Made by a program: the position numbers and the translations under genes
Part shown: positions 8,712-19,300 of the stretch, one piece after another
How the letters are laid out: each line of letters starts with the position of its first letter
Numbering within the stretch: position 1 is the stretch's first letter
Source: Tenuifilum sp. 4138str
GTDB taxonomy: Bacteria; Bacteroidota; Bacteroidia; Bacteroidales; Tenuifilaceae
NCBI RefSeq assembly: GCF_041102575.1
Contig: NZ_JBGCUE010000009.1
Span: 1-64,000 of the forward strand
Direction of reading: 5' to 3'
DNA: 64,000 bases
The notes under the pieces: model-generated
Told to the model about the DNA's origin: nothing
Databases searched by the model: none
Seen by the model: the letters and a program-made list of their open reading frames with translations, nothing else

Positions 8712-10013
8712 GTGTTTGACAGAATGAGGCAGGGAGTATTCTTGATTCTTTTGCTGCTAATTTCGTTTAGTAGTTCGAGTGCTCAAAGGAGCACATACTA
8801 CCGTCGTATATTTGTTGATGCGGAGTACTACATGCTTTACGAGGAGTACCGCGACGCTCTCCCACTATACCAGGAACTTTACAAGGCTTACCCCAATAAC
8901 TACAACCTAGCGTATCGCATTGGCCTGTGTTACCTGAATATTCCGAACGAAAAAGCCAAATCGTTACCCTACTTTGAAAAGGCAATAACTTCAATTTCAA
9001 ACAACTACAAAGAGGGGTACTTTACTGAAACCAATGCGCCAAAAGATGCTTACCTCCACTATGGCCGGGCTCTGAGAATATTGGGTCAGTTCGACAAGGC
9101 GCAAAAAGCCTTTGAAATCTATAAGAACCTACTTAAAACAAATGAAATAACCGAACTTAGAATTGTAAGAAAAGAGCTCGAAGCACTTGATAATGCCCGT
9201 TACTTTACCTCAAATCCACTAAAGCATAGAATGAACCCCGTGGGTAGAAATATTACCACCCGTTTCCCTGAGGTCAACCCGGTTTCCGATAGTAGCGGTA
9301 ACACGCTTGTATACACCTCGGTACAGCGGTTTTACAATGCTATTCTTATCAGCAACAGGGGCAACGAGTTTTGGAACAATCCGCTAAACCTCAACCCTCA
9401 ACTCTACGCCGACGGTGATATTAGAACCGTGGGTATAACATCGAACGGTAATGTTCTTTTGCTCTCCCGAAACGATAACGACATATACAATCTGTACTAC
9501 AGTACATACAACAAGGAAACCAACTCCTGGGCCCCAATCACAAAGTTCCCCAAGGAGATTAATACTTCCAAAAGCTGGCAGACCTTTGGGTCACTTTCCA
9601 GAAATGGCGATACTCTTTACTTCAGCAGTAACCGCGAAGGTGGCTTTGGCGGATTTGATATCTGGATGTCCATCAAAACATCGAATGGTTGGTCTTCGCC
9701 CATAAATCTTGGCAAAAATGTTAACACCCCATTCGATGAGATTGCTCCATTCCTAACCGAGGATGGGAAACGTCTATTTTTCAGCTCCAATGGGCATAGA
9801 ACAATGGGTGGTTTTGACATCTTCTACTCCGATTACGAAAACAAAGCCTGGGGCATCCCAATAAACGTTGGCTATCCGCTCAACAGCACCGACGACGACA
9901 CCTTTTTCTTCCCTATTAAAAATGGTAAAGAAGGCTATTACTCAAAGAATTCGGAAAGCAAGGGAGATGAAGACATTTACCATGTTGCCCTGGATATTAA
10001 ATCGCCCCGCTAG
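8712..10013 (+). CDS. TPR and PD40 (WD40-like propeller) protein, exported
   Basis: A 433-residue exported protein. A signal peptide (LILLLLISFSSSSAQ) is followed by TPR-like helices (about residues 35-160, with YNLAYRIGLCYLNIP) and then a PD40 beta-propeller region in which LYFSSNREGGFGGFDIWM and LFFSSNGHRTMGGFDIFYS are two clear blades. Start is GTG at 8712; an ATG five codons in (8724) also leaves a good signal peptide. Proteins of this build usually carry a C-terminal OmpA peptidoglycan-binding domain (PorE-like); this one stops after the propeller. It sits three bases before a paralogue and next to a PorP/SprF gene, so a role in type IX secretion or surface-adhesin assembly is a reasonable inference. 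Confidence 0.8.
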   Translation: MFDRMRQGVFLILLLLISFSSSSAQRSTYYRRIFVDAEYYMLYEEYRDALPLYQELYKAYPNNYNLAYRIGLCYLNIPNEKAKSLPYFEKAITSISNNYKEGYFTETNAPKDAYLHYGRALRILGQFDKAQKAFEIYKNLLKTNEITELRIVRKELEALDNARYFTSNPLKHRMNPVGRNITTRFPEVNPVSDSSGNTLVYTSVQRFYNAILISNRGNEFWNNPLNLNPQLYADGDIRTVGITSNGNVLLLSRNDNDIYNLYYSTYNKETNSWAPITKFPKEINTSKSWQTFGSLSRNGDTLYFSSNREGGFGGFDIWMSIKTSNGWSSPINLGKNVNTPFDEIAPFLTEDGKRLFFSSNGHRTMGGFDIFYSDYENKAWGIPINVGYPLNSTDDDTFFFPIKNGKEGYYSKNSESKGDEDIYHVALDIKSPR

Positions 10014-10016
10014 CCA

Positions 10017-12365
10017 ATGAAAGCATTTAGAATTTCGGTATCCCTTCTGCTGATAGCTTGGCTGCCTTTCTACTCCTCAGGCCAAACTAAAACCGAAATT
10101 GACGAAACCTATCGGGATGCAAACTCATACTTCTACTTTGAGGATTACGAGGAAGCGCTGGCACTCTACCAAAAAATTTACAAGTTCCAGCCCGACAACT
10201 ACAACCTCAACTATAGAATAGGCTTTTGTTACCTTAACATCCCTGGCAGTAAACATAAATCTATTCAGTTCCTTGAAAAGGCTGTTCAAAACACTACTAC
10301 AAGGTACAACGAGGAATCCATCACCGAGCAACGTGCTCCAATTGATGCAATATTTTACCTGGGTAACGCCTACCTAACAGTCAATAGAATTGACGACGCA
10401 TTAAAAGCATACGAAAAATTTTATAGCTTAACAAAGGGCAAATCCGACTGGGACTTTGATTACTTAAACCATCAGATCTATGTTGCCAAAAACTCACTCA
10501 AAATTCAACGTAATCCGGTGGATTTTATAATGGCAAACCTGGGTGAGAAAATCAACGACAGATTTCCAAACTTCAACGCTGTTGTATCGGGCAATGGGAA
10601 AGTTCTTGCATTCACAACCAAGCTAAAGTTTTACAATGCCATTAATATTTCCCGTAAAAACGAAAAGAACCAGTGGGAAAAGCCGGTTAATATCACTTTA
10701 GATTTACAAACGGACATAAGCTGCTCAACCCTATGCCTCTCGTACGATGGAAACGAGCTATACTTGTTCAGAGACGATAATCATGATGGAAACATTTACG
10801 TCACCCGGTTTAATGGGAAGAAATGGTTACCAATTAAAAAGTTAAACCCCAATATCAACACCGAGGCATATGAAACCCACGCCTCGTTAAGTCCCGATGG
10901 TAAACAGCTATTTTTTACCAGCAATAGGAAAGGGGGATTTGGGGAACTTGACCTATGGGTTAGCACAAGAACATCAGGCGATGACTGGGGGCCAGCTCGC
11001 AATCTGGGCGCAACAATTAACTCTCCTTTTAACGAAAACACACCGTTTATCAGCACCGATGGCACTACGCTCTATTTTAGCTCCGAGGGTCATGAAAACA
11101 TGGGAGGATACGACATTTTTGTTTCGCAGCTTTCAGGGAAAGGCGATTGGACAACCCCTATAAATCTGGGATACCCCTTAAATACTACTGACGATGACCT
11201 GTTCTATCACCCCATCGAAGATGGAGCAACAGCCCTTATAGCTCGCTTTGATGATAATTCATTTGGTGAAACCGATATTTTTGAGATAGAACTTTTTATT
11301 CCACGATTCAGAAAAAGCATTGTACCAAAAACAGTTGCACAAGAACGCACCACCGATAAAACTTTTGCTCGGCTAATAGTTGACACCCTTTCAACAAAAG
11401 GCATGGCATCCATTGATGCCAATGAAGCCATTACAAAGATTGATATTAGCGGCAACAACACATTAAAACTATTCCTCAACGGGAAAGCATACGGGGTAAT
11501 CCCTTCAAGAATTGAGGAGTTGGCTGAAGCTAAAAGAGTATCAGAAACTGAGAATGCAGCTAAGGCTTACACCGAAGAAACAGACAATCAGACACCTAGT
11601 TCCATATTAAGTAATTCAGCTACGGATGCTAGCTTTAAGAATAATTTTGGCGATACTACTCCACGTTCCCAGTGGCCAACCGACACCCCTACCGTAAAAC
11701 AAAAGGCATTTGAACTAAACAATGCAAGCATTAACGACGACAGCTATTTCTCTGAGATATTGCTTTTGCTAACCCCTAATGAGAAACAACAAGATATTCT
11801 TCCTGTTCTGAAAAGGAACTGGAAATTTAGCACCGAAAACCTAAACGAGACCATTATACATTTTGCATCATCGTTTAAAACTGACAAAGAGCTGAACACC
11901 ATAATTTATAGTTTAACCGAACTATACGATAAAATCGGAAATCTAAGCAATACTCAATCAGGCAAAAAGGAACAAAAATTTGCCAAGAACAATCGAACTT
12001 TAATCATAAAGGCATATAACGAACTTATTAACAAAGCCTCAAAACAGCTTGGCAATGACCTAGCATTGGTTATGCTTAAAAACAAAGGGATTGGAAATCT
12101 GACACAGTTCATTGAATTATACAGCAAGCAAAACCCTGAAGGCTTCAATGCAAATAGAGAGGAACTTACACTCCTGTTGGCTCGTATGGCAATTAGCGAA
12201 TATGTTGCATTGCCCAATGAGCAAAAAATATCGCTCTACAATAGCAGTACAGGAAAGACCAGTGTTGAACCTTCGTATATTTGGCTATGGGTATTGCTTA
12301 CACTAATGGCAATAGGGGTGATTATTTATCTCGGAATAGAATATTATAAAAAGAAAACAAGCTAA
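10017..12365 (+). CDS. TPR and PD40 protein with C-terminal membrane segment
   Basis: A 782-residue paralogue of the preceding protein: signal peptide (ISVSLLLIAWLPFYSSGQ), TPR-like region (YNLNYRIGFCYLNIPG), PD40 blades (LFFTSNRKGGFGELDLWVS, LYFSSEGHENMGGYDIFVS), then about 390 extra residues with a Ser/Thr/Asn-rich linker and a helical region. The last 29 residues form one strongly hydrophobic helix followed by a lysine-rich tail (YYKKKTS). With a cleaved signal peptide this implies a periplasmic protein anchored in the inner membrane by its C-terminus with a cytosolic tail. Translationally coupled to the upstream gene (three-base gap). Its stop codon overlaps the stop codon of the convergent PorP/SprF gene. 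Function unproven; surface-secretion context inferred. Confidence 0.8.
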   Translation: MKAFRISVSLLLIAWLPFYSSGQTKTEIDETYRDANSYFYFEDYEEALALYQKIYKFQPDNYNLNYRIGFCYLNIPGSKHKSIQFLEKAVQNTTTRYNEESITEQRAPIDAIFYLGNAYLTVNRIDDALKAYEKFYSLTKGKSDWDFDYLNHQIYVAKNSLKIQRNPVDFIMANLGEKINDRFPNFNAVVSGNGKVLAFTTKLKFYNAINISRKNEKNQWEKPVNITLDLQTDISCSTLCLSYDGNELYLFRDDNHDGNIYVTRFNGKKWLPIKKLNPNINTEAYETHASLSPDGKQLFFTSNRKGGFGELDLWVSTRTSGDDWGPARNLGATINSPFNENTPFISTDGTTLYFSSEGHENMGGYDIFVSQLSGKGDWTTPINLGYPLNTTDDDLFYHPIEDGATALIARFDDNSFGETDIFEIELFIPRFRKSIVPKTVAQERTTDKTFARLIVDTLSTKGMASIDANEAITKIDISGNNTLKLFLNGKAYGVIPSRIEELAEAKRVSETENAAKAYTEETDNQTPSSILSNSATDASFKNNFGDTTPRSQWPTDTPTVKQKAFELNNASINDDSYFSEILLLLTPNEKQQDILPVLKRNWKFSTENLNETIIHFASSFKTDKELNTIIYSLTELYDKIGNLSNTQSGKKEQKFAKNNRTLIIKAYNELINKASKQLGNDLALVMLKNKGIGNLTQFIELYSKQNPEGFNANREELTLLLARMAISEYVALPNEQKISLYNSSTGKTSVEPSYIWLWVLLTLMAIGVIIYLGIEYYKKKTS

Positions 12366-13348
12366 AACGTTGGACAAGGAATGGCCTTCCAGCGCTTTTT
12401 AGGCGTTAACCTAAATTCATATATCATAGATATTTCATGTGAACCACCTGAGGCTAAACCAAGTCGGGATATTGTAAAATCGTAGCTATACCCCATGCTT
12501 ACTTGCTCCCACTTGTAACCAACCATAAAAGCTAAGGCATCAACCCTTCGGCCAACGGAGTTTTTGGGTAATCCCCTCCACCAAACACCAAAACTAATGG
12601 GTTGTGAATAGAAGTATAATCCCAAATCGAGCTGGCGATAAATATCCTGAACCCGATAATTAAAGGCTACAGTAAAGGATTCCTCAATTCTACTGAGCAA
12701 AAAACCTTTTGTAATGTACCTATACCCCCCATGCACGGTTATCTTATGCGGCAGCCTAGAATTATCGTCGTAGAAAGTGGCCACGGGTTTAAGCATATGA
12801 TCCCAGGTTACACCAAGCCACATATTATCAGAGTATGCTAGGATTGAAGAAGAAACATCAATATCCCATACAGCATCCTTACCGGGCTGCGTAACCGAGG
12901 TTGGTGGCATTGGTGTGGATGTAAGCTGATCGCTAAAAATCAGCTTGCTGAAATCAATGGAAATCTGCTGGAGGAAGAAAGCCAGACCGGGTCGTAGATG
13001 CCAATCGGGGAAAGGTTCAATATCGTATGAATAAAGCACACCCATCCTAGTATTTGCCAAGTTACCGTCGCCGGCCTGATCGCGCACAGCCATAACTCCA
13101 AAGCCACTTCGGAAAGCGGGAGAGTTGTGATCCCATGAAACGCTGAAGGTGTTGAATGTTCCCGGGACAAATGTCCACTGGTTACGATAGTTTGCAGCAA
13201 CCCTATACCCAACTATTCCTCCGGTAAATGAAGGGGATAAGTACAAAGGATTTGCATAAAACTGGGTAAACTGCATATCCTGGGAGAAAACCGAAAATGC
13301 AGAAAAAAGCAGTAAAACAGAATACCAGTATTTTTTAAACCTGTTCAT
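12362..13348 (-). CDS. PorP/SprF family type IX secretion membrane protein
   Basis: A 328-residue outer-membrane beta-barrel protein of the PorP/SprF family. It has a signal peptide (SVLLLFSAFSVFSQ) and the family's opening pattern MQFTQFYANPLYLSPSFTG, followed by RVAANYRNQW and repeated amphipathic strands, ending in IYEFRL. Family members assist secretion or surface attachment of particular T9SS cargo, the best known pair being SprF with the adhesin SprB in Flavobacterium johnsoniae. Here it lies 12 bases downstream of a giant type B cargo gene on the same strand, so that protein is the obvious partner. Ends convergently with the TPR/PD40 gene, sharing three bases. Confidence 0.92.
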   Translation of the reverse strand: MNRFKKYWYSVLLLFSAFSVFSQDMQFTQFYANPLYLSPSFTGGIVGYRVAANYRNQWTFVPGTFNTFSVSWDHNSPAFRSGFGVMAVRDQAGDGNLANTRMGVLYSYDIEPFPDWHLRPGLAFFLQQISIDFSKLIFSDQLTSTPMPPTSVTQPGKDAVWDIDVSSSILAYSDNMWLGVTWDHMLKPVATFYDDNSRLPHKITVHGGYRYITKGFLLSRIEESFTVAFNYRVQDIYRQLDLGLYFYSQPISFGVWWRGLPKNSVGRRVDALAFMVGYKWEQVSMGYSYDFTISRLGLASGGSHEISMIYEFRLTPKKRWKAIPCPTF

Positions 13349-13360
13349 AATTCAACTTAA

Positions 13361-16300
13361 TTACCTCAAAAGGGTAACATTCCCTTTCATGTCAAAAGGC
13401 TTTCCATTGGTAAACTTACCTATTGCTCGCCACATGTAAACTCCCTGTTGTGCAAGTTTACCATTAACATAACCGTCCCATCCAATATTCACATCGGTTG
13501 ATGTAAATATCTGCTCTCCCCAGCGTGAGAATATCATTAGCTTATACTCAACCACTCCATAGTGATACGGGTGGAATACTTCATTCTTGTAATCGATAGC
13601 ATCGTACAAACCGCCATTAGGCCCTGCAGGATTAGGTTTAAATGCGTTAGGGAATTTCAGGTACCCAACCCCTTCGACCCAAACAGCGGGGAACTTGGAA
13701 ATTGAATCGACACAAACATCGTTGCCATAGTCCATGTACGCCCAGAGGGATATTCTGAATTCACCTAAACGGTCGTAAGTGTGAACGGGGTCGCGCTCTG
13801 TGGTTTGATACCCATCGCCAAAATCCCACTGACAGCGAGTAAACTGCGTAGAAAGGTTATAGGCATGAATGGTAGCATCAGGCAACATCACGCGTTGGGG
13901 GAAAATGGCAAAATCGGCTTCAGGGCTTTCGTAAACTCGGAAGATCTTATAGAAGAACCTTGGCCCTGCATCGTTGGTAACAGTTAACTTAACGGTGTAG
14001 TAACCTGGCTCAGTGTAAGTATGGCGTGGATTACGTTCGGTTGATGTTGATCCATCGCCAAACTCCCACAGGTAATTGTCGGCAAACTGTGAGGCATCAA
14101 CAAGCTGCACCTCCATGGGAGCGCAAGCCGAGTCAACACTACTTGTAAAGAAAGCTACCGGTTCGGTTGGCAAGAGGTAAATCAGAACTGTATCGGCATC
14201 CCAGCATCCATGGGGTGCATCAACCCGCATGGTAATGCGGTATCTGAAGTTTTGCTCCTTAGGCCCCCACCTGGTGTATGTCTTGGTAAGAGGATCTTTG
14301 TTAGTACTAAATGTATTATCGCCAAAGGCCCAATTGTAACTCCAGCTACTTGCAGCAGGGCTACTCTGGTTATAAATGTTAAAGGTAGCATTAGGGAATA
14401 CCTGAAGAGGTGGCTCGGCAGCAATATTTGCAATAGGTGTTGCGTAAACGGTTATTTGCTGTGTATCGCGGTCGAAACAGCCAAATTCCGAGGATGCATA
14501 TAATACTACATTGAAAACTGAATCGGTCTCACCAAAGTTGAGGAAAGAATGCCTTGGAGTTGGGAACGATGAGGTAATACCATCGGCAAAATCCCACTCA
14601 TAGAACCTGGCGTTAATAGTATTATTGGTAAAGTTCACCTCAAATGGACTACAAGCGGCATAGCCGGGATTTGCCACATACGAAGCAACTACCTCAGGAA
14701 AAACATAAATGGTTTGGAAAACACTATCGTCACAACCATACTCGGTTACTGTGCGCAGTTTTATTTGGTAGGGTTGAGTTTGATTGCTTAAGTTATGGAA
14801 AATATGCCGCATATTAGCCTGGCTGGTAGTGGTGGAATCGGCGCCATCACCAAAATCATATTCAAAGGTTAGGTTAGTACCCAATGAGTTATTTTCAATT
14901 TCAACATCGAAAGGAGGGCACGATATATACTCACCTGTAAGCTCCATGGCTGCGTAAGGTCTTGGATGCGCTACCACTTGATGGAAAACACTATCGGTAC
15001 AGCCATGCTCGCTAACCGCAATCATCTTCACAGTAAATGTGCTATCTACAAACTTATCGGTATTGTAATAGGTTAAAGTGGGGTTCTCTAGCAATGAGTT
15101 TACACCGCTTCCCAAATCCCAGTAGTAGCTATTGTTTGTGCTGTAAGCAACTGTTTGATTTGTGAAGTTCACCGTATGCGGATGACAACCCGCTAGATTT
15201 CCTGAAAATTCAGGATAAATATGGGGGAATACCCTAACTGGCAACTTAAGGCTATCGATACACAACGTGTCGCCCGAGTAGCTGGTGCGAAGGGTTATTG
15301 TAGGTGAAAGGATTACTGGTGGCGAATTTGTGGGGTTGGTATAGGTAACTGCTCCGGGCTGATCGCTGTAGAAGTAAGGTCTTCCATCGCCAAAATCCCA
15401 GCGATACTTATACAATGGCGATGTTGATGAATTATTAAGGTTAATTGTCAACGGTGTACAGCCCTCAAATAAATTCCACTGGAAGTCGGCTTTAACCAGA
15501 GGGTAAACAGTGATTACAGTATCCTTAAAACTCTTACAGCCAAAGGCATTTGTTGAAGTCAACTTGGCTGTGAATTGTACCGACTGATCCTTATAGGTAT
15601 GGCTATAGGTATGAGGGTTGGGAGTAGCATTCCCATATGTTGAGCCATCGCCAAACTCCCAAAGGTAATTTGCTAAACCCGATGAGTTATTTGTAAAGTT
15701 AACCGTTAAAGGATTACATCCTACCAGCTTATCCACATCGAATCGGGATACAACCCTTGGATAGATTGTTAGAGTCCTATATGTGCTATCGATACAACCC
15801 GTTACAGCATCGCGTGTTACCAACTTAATTGTGTCGGTAAGAATATCGTTAAGCGTGGAGTTATCGAACAGGTACTGGAAAGTATTTTTATTATTTGTGA
15901 TGGTATCGCCATTGTAAACCGTGTACCAGTGGAATGTATTTCCGTTGAGCGAGGTATTTGTTAAATCGATATAAAAAGGAGTACATGGCGATTGCTGGGC
16001 AAACACAAACTGTGCCTCAACCTTGGGGTGGACCGTAATATCTCTGGTGATACTATCCCTACATCCAAGTGGGTTAATGGTTTTAAGCTTAACGGCGTAA
16101 ACGCTATCAATACTACCACGGTTAGTAAAGGTGTGGCTTACATTTGGCGTACTAGCGCTTTGCCCGTTACCCAAATCCCACAGGTAAACCAAGCTACCAC
16201 CGGTAGATGTGGATGTTAGGGTTACATCCAGATCAGAGCATCCGACAACGGTTGATGCATTGAATTGAGCATCCACAATAGGATAAACCTCAATACTGTG

Positions 16301-19300
16301 TGAATCAAAGGCAGGACAGCCCTCGTTATTCCTAGCCTCAAGGGTTACGGTATAGGTTGCAATATTGTTAGGATCAATGTTGGTAAAGGTACGGGTGAAT
16401 GGGTTTCCATTGGCAAAGGTTTCTGAGGCTGGTAAGCCTGGAGCGCCACCGTAAGTCCAAATATAAGTCGATGCCCCAATGGCTGCAGGATTAAATGTTA
16501 CATCAAAGGGGGTACAATTTTCAGCATACTCTAAAGTGAAATGCGACTCTACCCTATTGTACACCTCAATACTATGGAAAGCAGAATCGGTACAACCATA
16601 CTCGCTTACAATCCTTAAACGGGTATTGTAAATGGCATTGTTATTGGGATCATTATTTATATAGATGTGGTTGGGGCTCTTGGTAGTTGACGAACCGCCA
16701 TCGCCAAAAGTCCAGTAGTAATTTGTATTAACCAGAGGTGTTCCCACGCCTGTAAAAATGCTATTATTATTCAGCGTAACATTTAATGGGTTACATCCCC
16801 TATCAACCGTTGGGACAAATATTGCCGATACCTCAGGGTAAACCGAGATTGTGCTTGAGGTTGTCTTGCTGCAACCGTGGCTATTTACTACGGTTAAGCG
16901 TGTTGTAGGGTTTTGAACAACACCTGTTTGGTTTACAAACTGATGGGTAATTGTATTGGGCGCTGCAGGAAGTGTGGTTTGGTCAACCGTACCATTCCCA
17001 TCCCAATCCCAACGGTACTCAGTAATACCGGGGTGCTTAGTATAAACATACCTGACATCAAGCGGAGAGCAACCAAAGCTGGTGTCAATTGCAAACTGCG
17101 CATCGATAAACGGGTAAACAGTGATATTAGTTGAAGCCTGTGCTGTACAACCGTAATCGGTAAAAACAGTGAGCGTTACAGGGTAAGTTACATCAGCTCC
17201 AGTGAGGTTTACAAAGGTATGGCTAGGTGATTTTAGCGTCGAAGAACTACCGTCGCCAAAGTTCCAGTTATAGATAGTAGCATTGGCCTTGGAGTTATCG
17301 GTAAAGTTAACGGTAAGTTCATTGCAGCCTGCTGTTACGCTTGGAGTAAAACCTGCAGTTACCGAGGGGTAAATTATCACATCGTGCGAATCCGTATCGG
17401 TACAACCTCCCTCATTGGTTACCGTTAACGTTATAGTGCGGGTTACTGAAGTTAACCCATTATTTACGTAAGGATGGGTGTGATCCAGGTTAGTACCACT
17501 TGGGGGTGTACCATCGCCATAGTCCCAGTTGTAAGTTACTATTCCTCCACGCGAGTTGTTATCGATACTAACCGTTACAGGCGAACACTGAGCAGCAGGC
17601 GTAACCGCAAAATCAGCATAAATCTGACTAAATATCCTGATGGTTGTTGTTGCCACATCCTGGCATCCAAATTGGTTGCGGGCGGTAAGCGTAACAACGT
17701 AATCCTTGAAGTTGTTTGTTTGGTTGTCGTAAACGTGGGTTGGATTAACCAACGCTGAAGCTGCACCATCGCCAAAATCCCAATTGTATGTATTAACCAC
17801 ATTCCCGGGATTAGTAGAACCCGGCGATGTGCTGTTGTTAAATATTACATTGCTCAAATTGCAATACTGCGCTTGCGGGGTAGTAAAGGCAGCATTAACC
17901 TCAGGGTAAACCCTTACGGTACGTGAAACTGTTTGGCTGCATCGGTTCCCTGTATTAAACACCTGCAGCTGAATTACATAATCAATATAGGTATTGGTAG
18001 TATTGGTGAGAACAAGGGTGGTATCGCGTCCGGTTTTCTTTGTCATGGGTACACCGTTAAGCGTCCAAACGTACCGGGCTGTATCGCCAACCGATAGGTT
18101 ATCGATATTCACGGTTACTGGGGAACAACCTGAACTGATATTGGTGGTAAAATTGGCAGTAAAGAATGAGTAAATGGTAATGCTGGCAGTAGCCGTATCG
18201 CGGCACATGAAAGGTGATGTAGCAATCATTCGCATGCTATACGTAGTATCGCGGGGAACGGTGTTTGTGAAAGTATGAACAACCGTGCCGGTTGGGTTAT
18301 TGGTAACCTGGTTCATTCCATCGCCAAACTCCCACAGATAGGTATCGGCAGTATTGCTCGATGAACTATTTGTAAAGGTAACGGTTTGGGGATTACAACC
18401 CTGAACCGTATTAGGTGTAAAATTAGCATTTATGCTAGGGTACACCGTGATGTACTTCTCGTAAACCTCGGAGCAATAGTCGGCATTCTTAGCTAGGAGA
18501 ACAACCTTGTAAGTAATAGCGGAGTCGGTATTGTTTTGAAACGTATGGGAGAAAGTGAACGGACTTGGTGGGTCAGGGTCGGATGTTCCAGGATCGGTAT
18601 CGTACTTAAGGTATGCTGATCCATCGCCAAAATCGTATCGCCAGTATGTAACACCTGTCGATTTGTCCTCAAAGTTCACAGTAAGGGGAGCACAACCCTC
18701 CACCTTATCGGTAATAAACGATGCGCTAAGTGGAGTTGAAACGAGCACGTCGATAAACGCGCTGTCGGTCATATCGCATGCACCGGAGACAACAACCTTA
18801 TACTTTGTATTCACCAGAGGTGTTGCCCAGGGTAGCTGTGAAGTGGGATCACTAAGGGTGCTATCGGGAGTCCAAACGTAATCGGTCCCGCCGTAAGCGT
18901 ATAGCTGAACAGGGTTCCCATAACAGGTTTTAAGTACCTCGGAGTTAGTACCGGCTACTACAGCCTCTACATCCAACTCGTTGTAATCGGAAAAATACCC
19001 GTAGAAGCAACCCGAACTACTCCCACCATTAACAATACCCAGGTGGAATATATCCATGGTATTCTCCATGAAATGGCTGCCAACAGGTATTTGCGCAGTA
19101 GTAAAAGGCCCATAACGAGCAACGCTCCAGTCAGAACTGGGAATTGGAATAAAACTGGCAGGAGGAAAAAGGTCGTTCCGCACTACCCCATCGAACTCAA
19201 AGCCAGTCTCCGCCCCTTTGCGCACCATCATTATTATGTAAAAATTCTCAGTTGAGGTACGTGCAAAGGCCACCTGGGTACTGCCGGTACAGATATCGAT

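Noticed and set aside
18555-18881. 108-codon plus-strand frame opposite the PKD gene
   Set aside because: Shadow of the giant minus-strand gene, which has unmistakable PKD repeats here. Several similar shadows exist (13781, 14210, 17474, 20198).
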